This document shows positions 8,491 to 16,032 of a stretch of DNA of 64,000 nucleotides, in pieces (position 1 is the stretch's first letter; every line of letters begins with the position of its first letter). The position numbers were made by a program, and so were the translations under genes. The stretch comes from JALZCH01 sp036387135 (GTDB lineage: Bacteria; Acidobacteriota; Blastocatellia; Pyrinomonadales; Pyrinomonadaceae), in assembly GCA_036387135.1 (NCBI GenBank), contig DASVUH010000071.1, positions 124,001-188,000 on the forward strand. The letters are read 5' to 3'. The notes beneath the pieces were generated by a model. That model had not been told where the DNA came from. It worked only from the letters and a program-made list of their open reading frames with translations, and did no database searches.

Positions 8491-8764
8491 TTCGCCTTAA
8501 TTTTTCGGCGTTTGCGCCTGTAACTCTAATTTGTTTTGTTTTCGCGGTTGCGCCGCTGACGATTTCAACCGCGCTTTTTTGGACTTCAAAATATTTCGCC
8601 AGAGTTTTGATTAACTCCTCGTTCGCCGCGCCTTCAACCGGCGGCGCGGCTAATCTGATTTTTAACAGGCTGTCGTGCGCGCCGACAATTTCGCTTTTCG
8701 AGGCGCGCGGCACAACTCTAACCGTAAAAACAATTGCGCCGTTTTGTTCAGAAAATCGAATCAT
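8486..8764 (-). CDS. DUF167 / YggU-family protein
   Basis: A 92-residue protein of the small DUF167 family. The pattern 'FTVRVVPRASKSEIVG', 'LKIRLAAPPVEGAANEELIKTLA' and 'VEIVSGATAKTKQIRV' is diagnostic. No biochemical role is established; the fold is a small alpha/beta domain. It overlaps the preceding yggT-like gene by 4 bases (ATGA), so the two are translationally coupled. The yggS-yggT-yggU neighbourhood is widespread. The stop codon falls inside an AT-rich palindromic repeat. Confidence 0.9.
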   Translation of the reverse strand: MIRFSEQNGAIVFTVRVVPRASKSEIVGAHDSLLKIRLAAPPVEGAANEELIKTLAKYFEVQKSAVEIVSGATAKTKQIRVTGANAEKLRRI

Positions 8765-9366
8765 CGAAAACCGGTGGGCGAAGCGATTAAAACTCCGGCA
8801 ACTGCGGTTTGCAGAAAACCGAGCAAAAACAAAACGATAATCGGCGAAATATCAAACATTCCGAGCGGCGGGATAATCCGGCGAAAAGGTCCTAAAATCG
8901 GCTCTGTGACGCGAATCAAAAATCGCAAAACCGGATTTGAATAGCTCATCACCCACGAAAACACGATTCTGACAACGATTAAAAGCGAATAAATTGCCAG
9001 CAGTCCGTATAACAAATAACCGATTAGCGCGATGAGTCTTCCGGTTTTCAAACTATCCGTCACGCCGTCAAGCATAAACAAAACGTTCCAAATCAGTTGG
9101 AGCGAGAAATAAGCGACTACGCAAACTCCCAAAATAGAAATCAGCGGCGCGATCCGCGCGTCAATCCGAAAAGCGCCCAACATTTCAGCCGCCGGGCGCA
9201 CGATTGAATCGGTTTTCTTTTTTAACCAATAAGAAAATTTGCCGAGCGAGCCGAACGGATTCGGGTCTGTGTAATTAAAAATGAGGCGCACAATCATCGC
9301 CAAAATTACAACCATAACAATTGCGACGATTGCGTAACGAAGTAAAATGTAAAGCTGTTCAAACAT
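8761..9366 (-). CDS. YggT-family integral membrane protein
   Basis: A 201-residue membrane protein with about four hydrophobic segments (near 8-28, 72-95, 110-135 and 168-195). The C-terminal half holds the YggT signature 'RFLIRVTEPILGPFRRIIPP', normally found as a re-entrant repeat. The family is common next to yggS and has been linked to osmotic stress tolerance and cell division in some bacteria, without a defined mechanism. The extra N-terminal membrane region makes it longer than the shortest family members. It sits 3 bases downstream of yggS and overlaps the DUF167 gene by 4 bases. Confidence 0.88.
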   Translation of the reverse strand: MFEQLYILLRYAIVAIVMVVILAMIVRLIFNYTDPNPFGSLGKFSYWLKKKTDSIVRPAAEMLGAFRIDARIAPLISILGVCVVAYFSLQLIWNVLFMLDGVTDSLKTGRLIALIGYLLYGLLAIYSLLIVVRIVFSWVMSYSNPVLRFLIRVTEPILGPFRRIIPPLGMFDISPIIVLFLLGFLQTAVAGVLIASPTGFR

Positions 9367-9369
9367 AAA

Positions 9370-10080
9370 TTAAAACTTTTCTCTAGCGCCGAAAATCGCG
9401 GTGCCGACGCGAACAATCGTCGCGCCTTCTTCGATTGCGATTTCAAAATCGTGGCTCATTCCCATTGAAAGCTCCGCCGGTTCTGCGCCGAAAATCTCAT
9501 CGCGGATTTCGCGCAAGCGACGAAAAAACGGGCGCGCTTCTTCCGCATCTTCAAAAAACGGCGGCAGCGTCATTAAACCTTTCAAATTTAGATGCGAACA
9601 TTGCCGTAAATATTCGACCAGCGCGGGCAAATCTTTTTCCGGCGCGCCGGATTTTGTCGCTTCGCCCGCCAAATCAACTTGAATCAAAACATCCAAATTT
9701 TCGCGGTTTTCTTCTGCGCAAATTCGTTCGAGCCTTTCCGCCAAATCAATCGAATCGAGCGAATGAATCAAATCAAACAACCGCGCGGCTTTTCTCGCTT
9801 TGTTCGCCTGCAGATTGCCGATTAAATGCCAAACCGCCTTTTCCCGCCCGATTTCAACAATTTTCGCTTCGGCTTCCTGCACGCGGTTTTCGCCGAAATC
9901 AGTTGCGCCCGCTTCGATTGCGGCTTTTAAAACATCCGTAGGATGCGTTTTGCTAACGGCGATAAGCCTAATTTCATTGGGTTGCCGCTCGCAACGCAAC
10001 GCCGCGCGCTCGATTGTGCCGCGAACTGCGGCGAATCCGTCGCGTAAACCTGCAATCATTTTTTCGTTTTCTTCCGGCAT
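9370..10080 (-). CDS. yggS: YggS-family PLP homeostasis protein
   Basis: Pyridoxal-phosphate-binding protein with an alanine-racemase-like barrel. It does not racemise but buffers PLP and affects amino acid pools. PLP-binding Lys44 lies in 'LIAVSKTHP', and 'DFGENRVQEAEAK', 'WHLIGNLQANKAR' and 'LSMGMSHDFEIAI' are all family signatures. The 236-residue length is typical. An internal ATG at 10059 (MIAGLRDG) has a better GGAAG ribosome site and matches the usual family start, so the first 7 residues may not be translated. It heads the yggS-yggT-DUF167 operon. Confidence 0.94.
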   Translation of the reverse strand: MPEENEKMIAGLRDGFAAVRGTIERAALRCERQPNEIRLIAVSKTHPTDVLKAAIEAGATDFGENRVQEAEAKIVEIGREKAVWHLIGNLQANKARKAARLFDLIHSLDSIDLAERLERICAEENRENLDVLIQVDLAGEATKSGAPEKDLPALVEYLRQCSHLNLKGLMTLPPFFEDAEEARPFFRRLREIRDEIFGAEPAELSMGMSHDFEIAIEEGATIVRVGTAIFGAREKF

Positions 10081-10183
10081 TTTCGGCTAGAGAAAATATA
10101 GCAAATCGGCGAAAAACTTGACTATGTTGGCGGCTTTTTGCGAAGAATTTAATATAAAGTTTTTGAGCGGAAAGGAAATTTTA

Positions 10184-10624
10184 ATGTTAAAAGCATTGGT
10201 GAGCGGACTTTTCGGAGCGGTTGTTTTAAATCTGGTTCACGAAACCGTGCGACAATTTTCCGATCAAGCGCCGCGCGTGGATTTGCTCGGACAGCAGGCA
10301 ATTGCCGAAACTTACGAGTATTTCGGCGCACAACCGCCCGCAAAAAACGAGCTTTATGCGATGGCTCTCGCGGGCGATTTGACGAGCAACGCGGCTTATT
10401 ATTCCCTCGTCGCGGCAGGCGGCGCGAAAAACGCCGTTTTAACCGGCACGATTTTAGGCGCGGCGGCGGGAGTCGGAGCGGTTTATTTGCCCGATAAAAT
10501 CGGTCTGAGAAGCAGATACGCGGCGAAGACTCCGCAGCGCGCGGCGATGACCTTCGCTTATTACACTCTCGGCGGAGTTGCGGCTGGCGTCGCTTACAGC
10601 TTAATCGCGAAAAATGACGGTTAG
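10184..10624 (+). CDS. Small hydrophobic protein of unknown function
   Basis: A 146-residue protein. The ATG at 10184 is preferred because AAAGGAAA lies just upstream. It has a hydrophobic N-terminus ('LVSGLFGAVVLNLVHETVRQ'), an Ala/Gly-rich central region with likely membrane segments (about 78-105) and another at the C-terminus ('YYTLGGVAAGVAYSLIA'). I recognise no domain. It stands alone between the divergent yggS operon and tRNA-Leu. Confidence 0.65.
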   Translation: MLKALVSGLFGAVVLNLVHETVRQFSDQAPRVDLLGQQAIAETYEYFGAQPPAKNELYAMALAGDLTSNAAYYSLVAAGGAKNAVLTGTILGAAAGVGAVYLPDKIGLRSRYAAKTPQRAAMTFAYYTLGGVAAGVAYSLIAKNDG

Positions 10625-10636
10625 AACAGGCGGTTT

Positions 10637-10665
10637 TTGACAATTTTGGGTGAGAAACTTACAAT
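10637..10665 (+). promoter_or_regulatory. Strong sigma70-type promoter of tRNA-Leu
   Basis: TTGACA (10637-10642), a 17-base spacer and TACAAT (10660-10665). The predicted transcription start is just before the tRNA at 10680. The position and match are what is expected of a stable-RNA promoter. Confidence 0.75.
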
Positions 10666-10679
10666 CATCATTCGGTTTT

Positions 10680-10763
10680 GCGGACGTGGCGGAACTGGCA
10701 GACGCGCGGGTCTCAGAAGCCCGTGATGGTGACATCGTGGAGGTTCAAGTCCTCTCGTCCGCA
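10680..10763 (+). tRNA. tRNA-Leu (anticodon CAG)
   Basis: The acceptor arms GCGGACG and CGTCCGC pair fully, followed by discriminator A. The D-arm contains TGGCGGAACTGGCAGACGCG. The anticodon stem CGGGT/GCCCG frames the loop CTCAGAA, giving CAG. A long variable arm (GATG...CATC) marks a class II leucine tRNA. The T-loop is TTCAAGT. The 3' CCA is not encoded. Confidence 0.95.
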
Positions 10764-10788
10764 TTTAAATGCAATCAAATGAAGCGTT

Positions 10789-10825
10789 AAAATGAAGGCT
10801 CGGTAAGCCTTCATTTTTTATTTTC
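10789..10825 (+). terminator. Rho-independent terminator after tRNA-Leu
   Basis: AAAATGAAGGCT (10789-10800) pairs with AGCCTTCATTTT (10806-10817) across a 5-base loop, followed by a T-rich run. The rsmG start codon is at 10827, immediately beyond, so rsmG depends on read-through or on a promoter inside this hairpin. Confidence 0.85.
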
Positions 10826-10826
10826 A

Positions 10827-11435
10827 ATGAATTTCAGCCAAGCAATTGCAAAACATCAAAAGATTTTCGGGTTTCATTTCAATGCCGCCCAAACTTCCGT
10901 TTTTTTCGATTATTACGAACTCGTCGAAAAATGGAATCCGCGCCTGCATCTTGTCGCGCCTTGCAGCGCGGAAGAATTTGCCGTTCGCCACGTTTTGGAA
11001 TCTTTAACGATTCTCGAATTTCTGCCGGAAAACGCCGAATTGATTGATGTCGGAACGGGCGCGGGGCTGCCTTCGATTCCCTGCCTTCTCGCGCGCGCAG
11101 ATTTGCGCGGAACGCTCATCGAATCAAACACAAAAAAAGCCGTTTTTTTGCGCGAAGCTTTATCAAAGTTAAATTTACAAACGCGCGGCGAAGTCTTGAA
11201 TTCACGTTTTGAACAAACCGCCGTGCCAAAGGGTTTTGTGACGAGCCGCGCGCTCGATAAATTTGTCGAAAAACTGCCGGAAATTGCTCATTGGGCGCGG
11301 CAGTGCGAAAAGCTCCTGCTGTTTGGCGGCGAAAAAGTGCGTGACAAATTGACCGAGCTTGGTTTAGACTTTGCGACAAAATTAATTCCAGATTCCGAAC
11401 GGCGCTTCGTTTTTGTTGTCGAACCGAAAACTTAA
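10827..11435 (+). CDS. rsmG: 16S rRNA (guanine527-N7)-methyltransferase RsmG
   Basis: SAM-dependent methyltransferase that modifies G527 in the 530 loop of 16S rRNA; loss gives low-level streptomycin resistance in several species. The 202-residue protein shows 'WNPRLHLVAP', the SAM-binding motif 'LIDVGTGAGLPSIP' (about 71-84) and the acidic 'TLIESNTKKAVFLREAL'. The start codon directly abuts the tRNA terminator, with no ribosome site outside the hairpin. Here it stands alone rather than in the gidA-gidB-parAB context. Confidence 0.93.
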   Translation: MNFSQAIAKHQKIFGFHFNAAQTSVFFDYYELVEKWNPRLHLVAPCSAEEFAVRHVLESLTILEFLPENAELIDVGTGAGLPSIPCLLARADLRGTLIESNTKKAVFLREALSKLNLQTRGEVLNSRFEQTAVPKGFVTSRALDKFVEKLPEIAHWARQCEKLLLFGGEKVRDKLTELGLDFATKLIPDSERRFVFVVEPKT

Positions 11436-11488
11436 TTTATTAGAACAATCCGGCTTTATTATTTTCTGAAAAGTTAAGGAGCGGCAAA

Positions 11489-11851
11489 ATGCAGGTTTCC
11501 CGGAGTTCGGATTTTTCAAACATCGCGTATATGACCGGGAGAAACTTTCTGGTTTCTCTGCCGATTTTATCGGTTTGGTTGGGCGGTTTGGCGTTGTGCG
11601 TCATCAAGCGGCGCAAGGCTCCGCGCGCGAGCCTTTTTGCGTTAATCGGGCTGGTTATTTTCTTTTTTGAACGTTTTTTTAATTTCGCGGCGCAGACATT
11701 AATAGTGTCAAATTACAGCGAAATGTCGTCGAACGGAATCGGCTGGACTTATTTTTTTCTCGGTTTCTTTAGCTCGCTGCTCTCAGCCGCAGGTTTCGCC
11801 CTGCTGATTCTGGCGATTTGGATTCAGAGACCGGCGGCGACTAAAACCTAA
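11489..11851 (+). CDS. Small multi-pass membrane protein, unknown function
   Basis: A 120-residue protein with three predicted membrane segments (about 20-39, 48-68 and 88-113), a basic cytoplasmic loop (KRRKAPRAS) after the first, and a short polar C-terminus. AAGGAG upstream supports the start. I recognise no family. It precedes a DUF421 gene by 15 bases, so the two are probably one operon. Confidence 0.65.
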   Translation: MQVSRSSDFSNIAYMTGRNFLVSLPILSVWLGGLALCVIKRRKAPRASLFALIGLVIFFFERFFNFAAQTLIVSNYSEMSSNGIGWTYFFLGFFSSLLSAAGFALLILAIWIQRPAATKT

Positions 11852-11866
11852 AAGCGAAAATTTCAA

Positions 11867-12424
11867 ATGAATTGGCAAAAGCTGTTTGAAGTCGATTGGG
11901 AAAAGATTTTTGTTCCCGAAATATCGCTGCTTGAATTAATAATTCGCGGGACACTGATGTATTTTGCGATGTTTGTGGTGCTCAGAGTCTTGCGGCGCGG
12001 CGTCGGCAGCATCGGAATTACGGATTTGCTCGTGCTCGTGATTATTGCCGACGCCGCGCAAAACGGGATGTCGGGCGATTACAAATCGGTTACAGAAGGC
12101 GTCGTTTTGGTGATGACGGTTGCCGGTTGGGATTGGGTTTTGGATTACCTCGGTTTTAAATCGCGCGCCATCGAAGCGATTTTGCGCCCATCGCCGCTGG
12201 CGCTGATTAAAAACGGAGAGATGCTGCGACCGAATTTGGAGCGGGAAATGATTACCGAAGAAGAATTATTTTCACAGCTTCGACAACAGGGAATTTTGGA
12301 CATTTCCGAAGTCAAAGAAGCCCGGCTCGAAGGCGACGGGAAAATCAGTATTATCAAAACGGAAGAAAAAAGCGGCGAGAAAGACAATAAAACTCAAGAA
12401 TCAAACACGCCCGGCGCTGATTAA
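11867..12424 (+). CDS. DUF421 / YetF-family membrane protein
   Basis: A 185-residue protein. The N-terminal part has about three membrane segments ('LLELIIRGTLMYFAMFVVLRVLRR', 'ITDLLVLVIIADAAQNGM', 'VTEGVVLVMTVAGWDWVLDYL'). A cytosolic DUF421 domain follows ('SPLALIKNGEMLRPNLEREMITEEELFSQLRQQGI'), which is the family signature. In Bacillus spore formers YetF-like proteins stabilise germinant receptor complexes; here the role is unknown. The tail is charged and probably disordered. It is likely co-transcribed with the small membrane protein before it. Confidence 0.9.
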   Translation: MNWQKLFEVDWEKIFVPEISLLELIIRGTLMYFAMFVVLRVLRRGVGSIGITDLLVLVIIADAAQNGMSGDYKSVTEGVVLVMTVAGWDWVLDYLGFKSRAIEAILRPSPLALIKNGEMLRPNLEREMITEEELFSQLRQQGILDISEVKEARLEGDGKISIIKTEEKSGEKDNKTQESNTPGAD

Positions 12425-12465
12425 AGATTAGACTTTCTGCCGGGAAATTTTTAGACTCTGTAAAC

Positions 12466-13401
12466 GTGAGCCTGCACGTTTTCTACAGCCCTTATTATTA
12501 CGCCGACATTGGCGAAAACCACGTTTTTCCGATTCGCAAATTCGAGCTTGTCCGCGATTGTTTGTTAAAGGAAGGAACTTTAAAACCCGAAGAAATCGTC
12601 GAACCAGAACCGGCAAGCATCGAAGACGCTTTGCTCGTTCACACGGAAGATTACATTTCCCGGCTGATTGACGGCAATTTAACCGCCAAAGAAATTCGCC
12701 GGCTCGGCTTGCCCTGGTCGAAATCGCTCGTTCGCCGCTCGTTTTTGGCGACTTCGGGAACTATAAACGCCGCAAAATCGGCGTTAAAAAACGGCGTTTC
12801 ATCGAATCTTGCGGGCGGCACGCATCACGCTTTCCCGGATCGAGGCGAAGGTTTTTGCGTGCTGAACGATGTCGCCGTCGCAATCAGAGCTTTGCAGCGC
12901 GAAGGGTTGGCAAAGCGTTTTTTAATTGTTGATTTGGACGTGCATCAAGGCAACGGAACGGCGTTTATTTTTCAAAACGCGCCTGAAGTTTTTACGTTCT
13001 CGATGCACGGCGCGAAAAATTATCCGCTGTTCAAAGAAGATTCGACTCTCGACGTTGAATTGCCGGATAAAACGGGCGACGCGGATTATTTGCAGATTTT
13101 ATCCGAAAATCTGCCGCGCGTTTTCGCGCACGAACCCGACATTGTTTTTTATCTCGCGGGGGCAGACCCTTTTGAAAAAGACAAATTGGGGCGTTTGAGC
13201 CTGACAATGGCGGGATTACAGCGACGCGACGAGCTTGTTTTGGAATACGCCCGCGTTCATTCAATTCCCGTCGTGACCGTAATGAGCGGCGGTTATGCCG
13301 CCGATATTAACGACACGGTGCAAATTCACTGCAACACGATTCGCACGGTCAAAAACGTTTTCTTTAACGATGGACAATCCCAAAATTTTTCCGCTCGGTG
13401 A
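12466..13401 (+). CDS. Histone-deacetylase-family zinc amidohydrolase (AcuC/HDAC-like)
   Basis: Zinc-dependent deacetylase of the arginase/deacetylase fold, acting on acetyl-lysine, acetyl-polyamines or acetoin-related substrates in bacteria. The 311-residue protein has the charge-relay histidines His120-His121 in 'GGTHHAFPDRGEGFCVLNDVA', and zinc ligands Asp158 and His160 in 'DLDVHQGNG'. A further acidic ligand is expected in 'YLAGADPFEKDKLGRL'. It begins with GTG; no better in-frame start is seen. The 3' end overlaps pxpB by 32 bases, tying it to the oxoprolinase operon. The real substrate is unknown; 'histone' is only a family name. Confidence 0.9.
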   Translation: MSLHVFYSPYYYADIGENHVFPIRKFELVRDCLLKEGTLKPEEIVEPEPASIEDALLVHTEDYISRLIDGNLTAKEIRRLGLPWSKSLVRRSFLATSGTINAAKSALKNGVSSNLAGGTHHAFPDRGEGFCVLNDVAVAIRALQREGLAKRFLIVDLDVHQGNGTAFIFQNAPEVFTFSMHGAKNYPLFKEDSTLDVELPDKTGDADYLQILSENLPRVFAHEPDIVFYLAGADPFEKDKLGRLSLTMAGLQRRDELVLEYARVHSIPVVTVMSGGYAADINDTVQIHCNTIRTVKNVFFNDGQSQNFSAR

Positions 13402-14089
13402 CGCTGCCGCGATTGTTGATTTCGGCAATCAAATCTCCGCCGAAATCAACGACCGCGTTTTGTCGCTTGCCAAATATTTCGATAAAAATCCGTTTACGGG
13501 CTTCGTCGAAATCATTCCGGCTTACAGTTCTCTGACCGTTTTTTACGACGTTTTCAACGTGCGGAAAAACAATCAAAACTTTGAAACCGCCTTTGATTTC
13601 GTTTGCGCGGAAATCGAAAAAGCGCTGCTCGAAACAAACGAGAACGAGCAAACCGAAACGCGGCTCGTCGAAATTCCGATTTGTTTTGACGCGGAATTTG
13701 CGCCCGATTTGGATTTTGTCGCGGCGGAAAAGAATCTTTCGCCCGAAGAAATAATCGAGATTTTTCTCGCCGCGACTTATCGCGTTTTTATGCTCGGTTT
13801 CTTGCCGGGTTTTGCTTATTTGGGCGAAGTCGCCGAAAAAATCGCCGTGCCGCGAAAACAGTCTCCGCGCTTACAGGTTCCGGCGGGCAGCGTCGGAATT
13901 GCCGGGCGTCAAACCGGAATTTATTCGCTCGCCTCGCCCGGCGGCTGGCAAATTATCGGGCGCACGCCGCTCGAAATGTTCAATTCCGACAACCAACCGC
14001 CGACTCGTTTGCAGTCGGGCGACCGAGTGCGGTTTCACCGGATTGAGAAAACTGATTTTCACAGCCGAGACGCTGAGACGCCGAGTTAA
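13370..14089 (+). CDS. pxpB: 5-oxoprolinase subunit PxpB
   Basis: Subunit of the ATP-dependent bacterial 5-oxoprolinase that converts pyroglutamate to glutamate together with PxpA and PxpC. ATG 13370 (MDNPKIFPLGDAAAIVDFG) gives the usual family N-terminus; the longer frame upstream lies within the deacetylase gene. The C-terminal half holds the AHS1/KipI signature: 'FMLGFLPGFAYLGE', 'PRKQSPRLQVPAGSVGIAGRQTGIYS', 'SPGGWQIIGRTPLEMF'. The last dozen residues (FHSRDAETPS) come from an intergenic repeat that has invaded the 3' end and supplies the stop codon. Confidence 0.94.
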   Translation: MDNPKIFPLGDAAAIVDFGNQISAEINDRVLSLAKYFDKNPFTGFVEIIPAYSSLTVFYDVFNVRKNNQNFETAFDFVCAEIEKALLETNENEQTETRLVEIPICFDAEFAPDLDFVAAEKNLSPEEIIEIFLAATYRVFMLGFLPGFAYLGEVAEKIAVPRKQSPRLQVPAGSVGIAGRQTGIYSLASPGGWQIIGRTPLEMFNSDNQPPTRLQSGDRVRFHRIEKTDFHSRDAETPS

Positions 14090-14181
14090 GAAAAGAAGAA
14101 AAGGGTATAGAGTTAAGAGAAAGATTTTTTCTGATCTTTTCTCTTTTGGTTTTCTCGGCGTCTCCGCGTCTCGGCGGTGAA
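14058..14181. repeat. Inverted repeat overlapping the 3' end of pxpB
   Basis: The left arm (14058-14085, ending GACGCTGAGACGCCGAG) matches the reverse complement of the right arm (14154-14181) at nearly every base. Purine-rich and pyrimidine-rich halves lie between them. The 124-base unit separates pxpB from pxpC and contains the pxpB stop. It may also act as a hairpin or attenuator within the operon. Confidence 0.8.
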
Positions 14182-14192
14182 ATTATGGCTGG

Positions 14193-15146
14193 ATGAGTGT
14201 GCATTTTCAGAGCAAAGGAATTCTAACAACTGTTCAGGATTTGGGGCGCGTCCGATTCGGTCGCTTTGGAATCAATCCGAGCGGCGCGATGGATCGAACG
14301 GCGGCGCGTTTAATCAATGTTTTGCTCGGCAACGACGAGACGGAAGCGGTTTTGGAGATTCATTTTCCCGCTCCGGTTTTGCAATTTGATGAACCGGCGA
14401 CAATCGCGCTCGGCGGCGCTGATTTTGCGGCGTATTTAAACGAAAAACCGATTGAAAACTGGCGTCCCGTTCGAGTCGAAAAAGGCGATGTTTTAGAATT
14501 TCGCCACAGAAATTTCGGTGCGCGCATTTATTTGAGCGTGCGCGGCGGTTTTCAAATTCCCGATTGGCTGGGCAGTCGAAGCACGAATTTATCTGCGAAA
14601 ATCGGAGGCTTTGACGGGCGAGCTTTTCAAAAAAACGACCGGCTGTTTTTCAAACGACGAACGACGAGCGACGAACGACGAACCAATTACAAGATTTCAA
14701 CGAGTGTGCTTCCGTTTTACAGCCGTTTTCCGACAGTTCGGGTGGTTGCGGGCGCGGAGTGGGAAAATTTGAGCGAAGAAAGTCGTGGGACATTTTTGTC
14801 AAACGCTTTTTCGATTCGCCGCGATTCAGACCGGATGGGTTTTCGTCTTGAAGGCGAAAATTTAAATTTGACGGAAAAAATCGAATTGCTTTCTTCCGCC
14901 GTCAATTTCGGGACAATTCAGCTTCTTCCCGACGGACAATTGATAATTTTGATGGCGGATCATCAAACGACCGGCGGTTATCCGCGCGTCGGCTCGGTGG
15001 CTACAATTGATTTGCCCCTTCTGGCGCAATTAAATCCGGGAGACACTGTAAATTTTTATTTGATCTCGATTAATGAAGCCGAAAATTTACTCGTTCAGCA
15101 GGAAATTGAGTTAAATTATTTGCGAACGGCAGTTCGATTTTTATGA
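14193..15146 (+). CDS. pxpC: 5-oxoprolinase subunit PxpC
   Basis: Partner of PxpB in the oxoprolinase complex (AHS2/KipA family). Signatures are 'SKGILTTVQDLGRVRFGRFGINPSGAMD' at the N-terminus, 'LGGADFAAYLNEKP', 'SVRGGFQIPDWLGSRST' and 'DHQTTGGYPRVGSVATIDLP' near the C-terminus. The 317-residue length is normal. Codons near residues 154-164 (RRTTSDERRTN) come from the repeat at 14653-14683, inserted in frame in a likely surface loop. It overlaps pxpA by 4 bases (ATGA), so the two are coupled. Confidence 0.94.
   Translation: MSVHFQSKGILTTVQDLGRVRFGRFGINPSGAMDRTAARLINVLLGNDETEAVLEIHFPAPVLQFDEPATIALGGADFAAYLNEKPIENWRPVRVEKGDVLEFRHRNFGARIYLSVRGGFQIPDWLGSRSTNLSAKIGGFDGRAFQKNDRLFFKRRTTSDERRTNYKISTSVLPFYSRFPTVRVVAGAEWENLSEESRGTFLSNAFSIRRDSDRMGFRLEGENLNLTEKIELLSSAVNFGTIQLLPDGQLIILMADHQTTGGYPRVGSVATIDLPLLAQLNPGDTVNFYLISINEAENLLVQQEIELNYLRTAVRFL
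14653..14683. repeat. ACGAACGACGAAC-type repeat inside the pxpC coding sequence
   Basis: Tandem ACGACGA/ACGAACG units, the same motif that forms the intergenic inverted repeat at 17499-17563. Here it is in frame and encodes RRTTSDERRTN. Confidence 0.7.
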
Positions 15147-15898
15147 TTTCAGTTGATTTAAACTGCGATATGGGCGAGAGCTTCGGAGCCTGGACGATTG
15201 GAAACGACCGGGCGCTGATGGATTATTGCACTTCAATCAACGTCGCCTGCGGTTTTCACGCCGGAGACGCGACGGTGATTCGGAAAACGATTGAAATTGC
15301 TTTGGAAAAACGAATCGCCATCGGCGCGCATCCATCGTTTCCCGATTTGCAGGGTTTCGGCAGACGCCCGATGCAGCTTTCCGCTCAAGAAGTTTTCGAC
15401 ACGGTTTTGTACCAAGTCGCCGCCGTCTATCAGATGACTGCCGCGCTCGGCGGCGAGCTGCACCACGTCAAACCTCACGGAGCGCTTTACAATGAAGCCG
15501 CGAAAAAACCGGAATTAGCCGAAGCAATCGCTCGCGCAGTCAAAGCGATTGACGAAAATTTGATTTTTTATGGTCTTTCGGGCAGTTTTTTGATTTCCGA
15601 ATCCGAGAGAATGGGTTTGAAAACTGCGAGCGAAGTTTTCGCCGACCGGACTTACAATGCAGACGGAAGTTTAACGCCGCGTTCTGAGCCAAACGCTTTG
15701 ATTCACGATACAAACAAGGCAGTCGAGCAGGTTTTGCAAATGATTCAAACGCAAACCGTGACGGCGACGAACGGCGAAACAATTCGGCTCAAAGCCGATA
15801 CGGTTTGCATTCACGGCGACGGCGCAAACGCCCTGGAATTTGCCGCCGCCGTTCAAGCAAAGCTAAACGAAAAAGGTGTTCGGATTTGCCCGGTTTAA
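15143..15898 (+). CDS. pxpA: 5-oxoprolinase subunit PxpA
   Basis: LamB/YcsF-family subunit of 5-oxoprolinase. The first residues 'ISVDLNCDMGESFGAWTIGND' and 'NVACGFHAGDATVI', then 'IGAHPSFPDLQGFGRR', 'VKPHGALYNEAA', 'EVFADRTYNADGSLTPR' and 'VCIHGDGANAL', are near-invariant in the family. Its 251 residues are full length. It completes the pxpB-pxpC-pxpA set. No transporter gene is adjacent, so pyroglutamate may mainly be the by-product of glutamine cyclisation and peptide turnover. Confidence 0.96.
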   Translation: MISVDLNCDMGESFGAWTIGNDRALMDYCTSINVACGFHAGDATVIRKTIEIALEKRIAIGAHPSFPDLQGFGRRPMQLSAQEVFDTVLYQVAAVYQMTAALGGELHHVKPHGALYNEAAKKPELAEAIARAVKAIDENLIFYGLSGSFLISESERMGLKTASEVFADRTYNADGSLTPRSEPNALIHDTNKAVEQVLQMIQTQTVTATNGETIRLKADTVCIHGDGANALEFAAAVQAKLNEKGVRICPV

Positions 15899-16032
15899 AA
15901 TTGAAAACCAATCTATTTCCAGCATTTTCTATAAACATCTCGTTCGACTCAAACTTGTAATTTCCGTTTTCAGTTTCTACTCTTAAATTTGGGATTGTTT
16001 CAATCCTGAGAACAAGGGGTTTAATTCAACGA

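Noticed and set aside
9401..9941. Long plus-strand ORFs opposite the yggS gene
   Set aside because: Shadow frames of a well-supported minus-strand gene; compositions are Arg/Pro/Ser-rich without domains.
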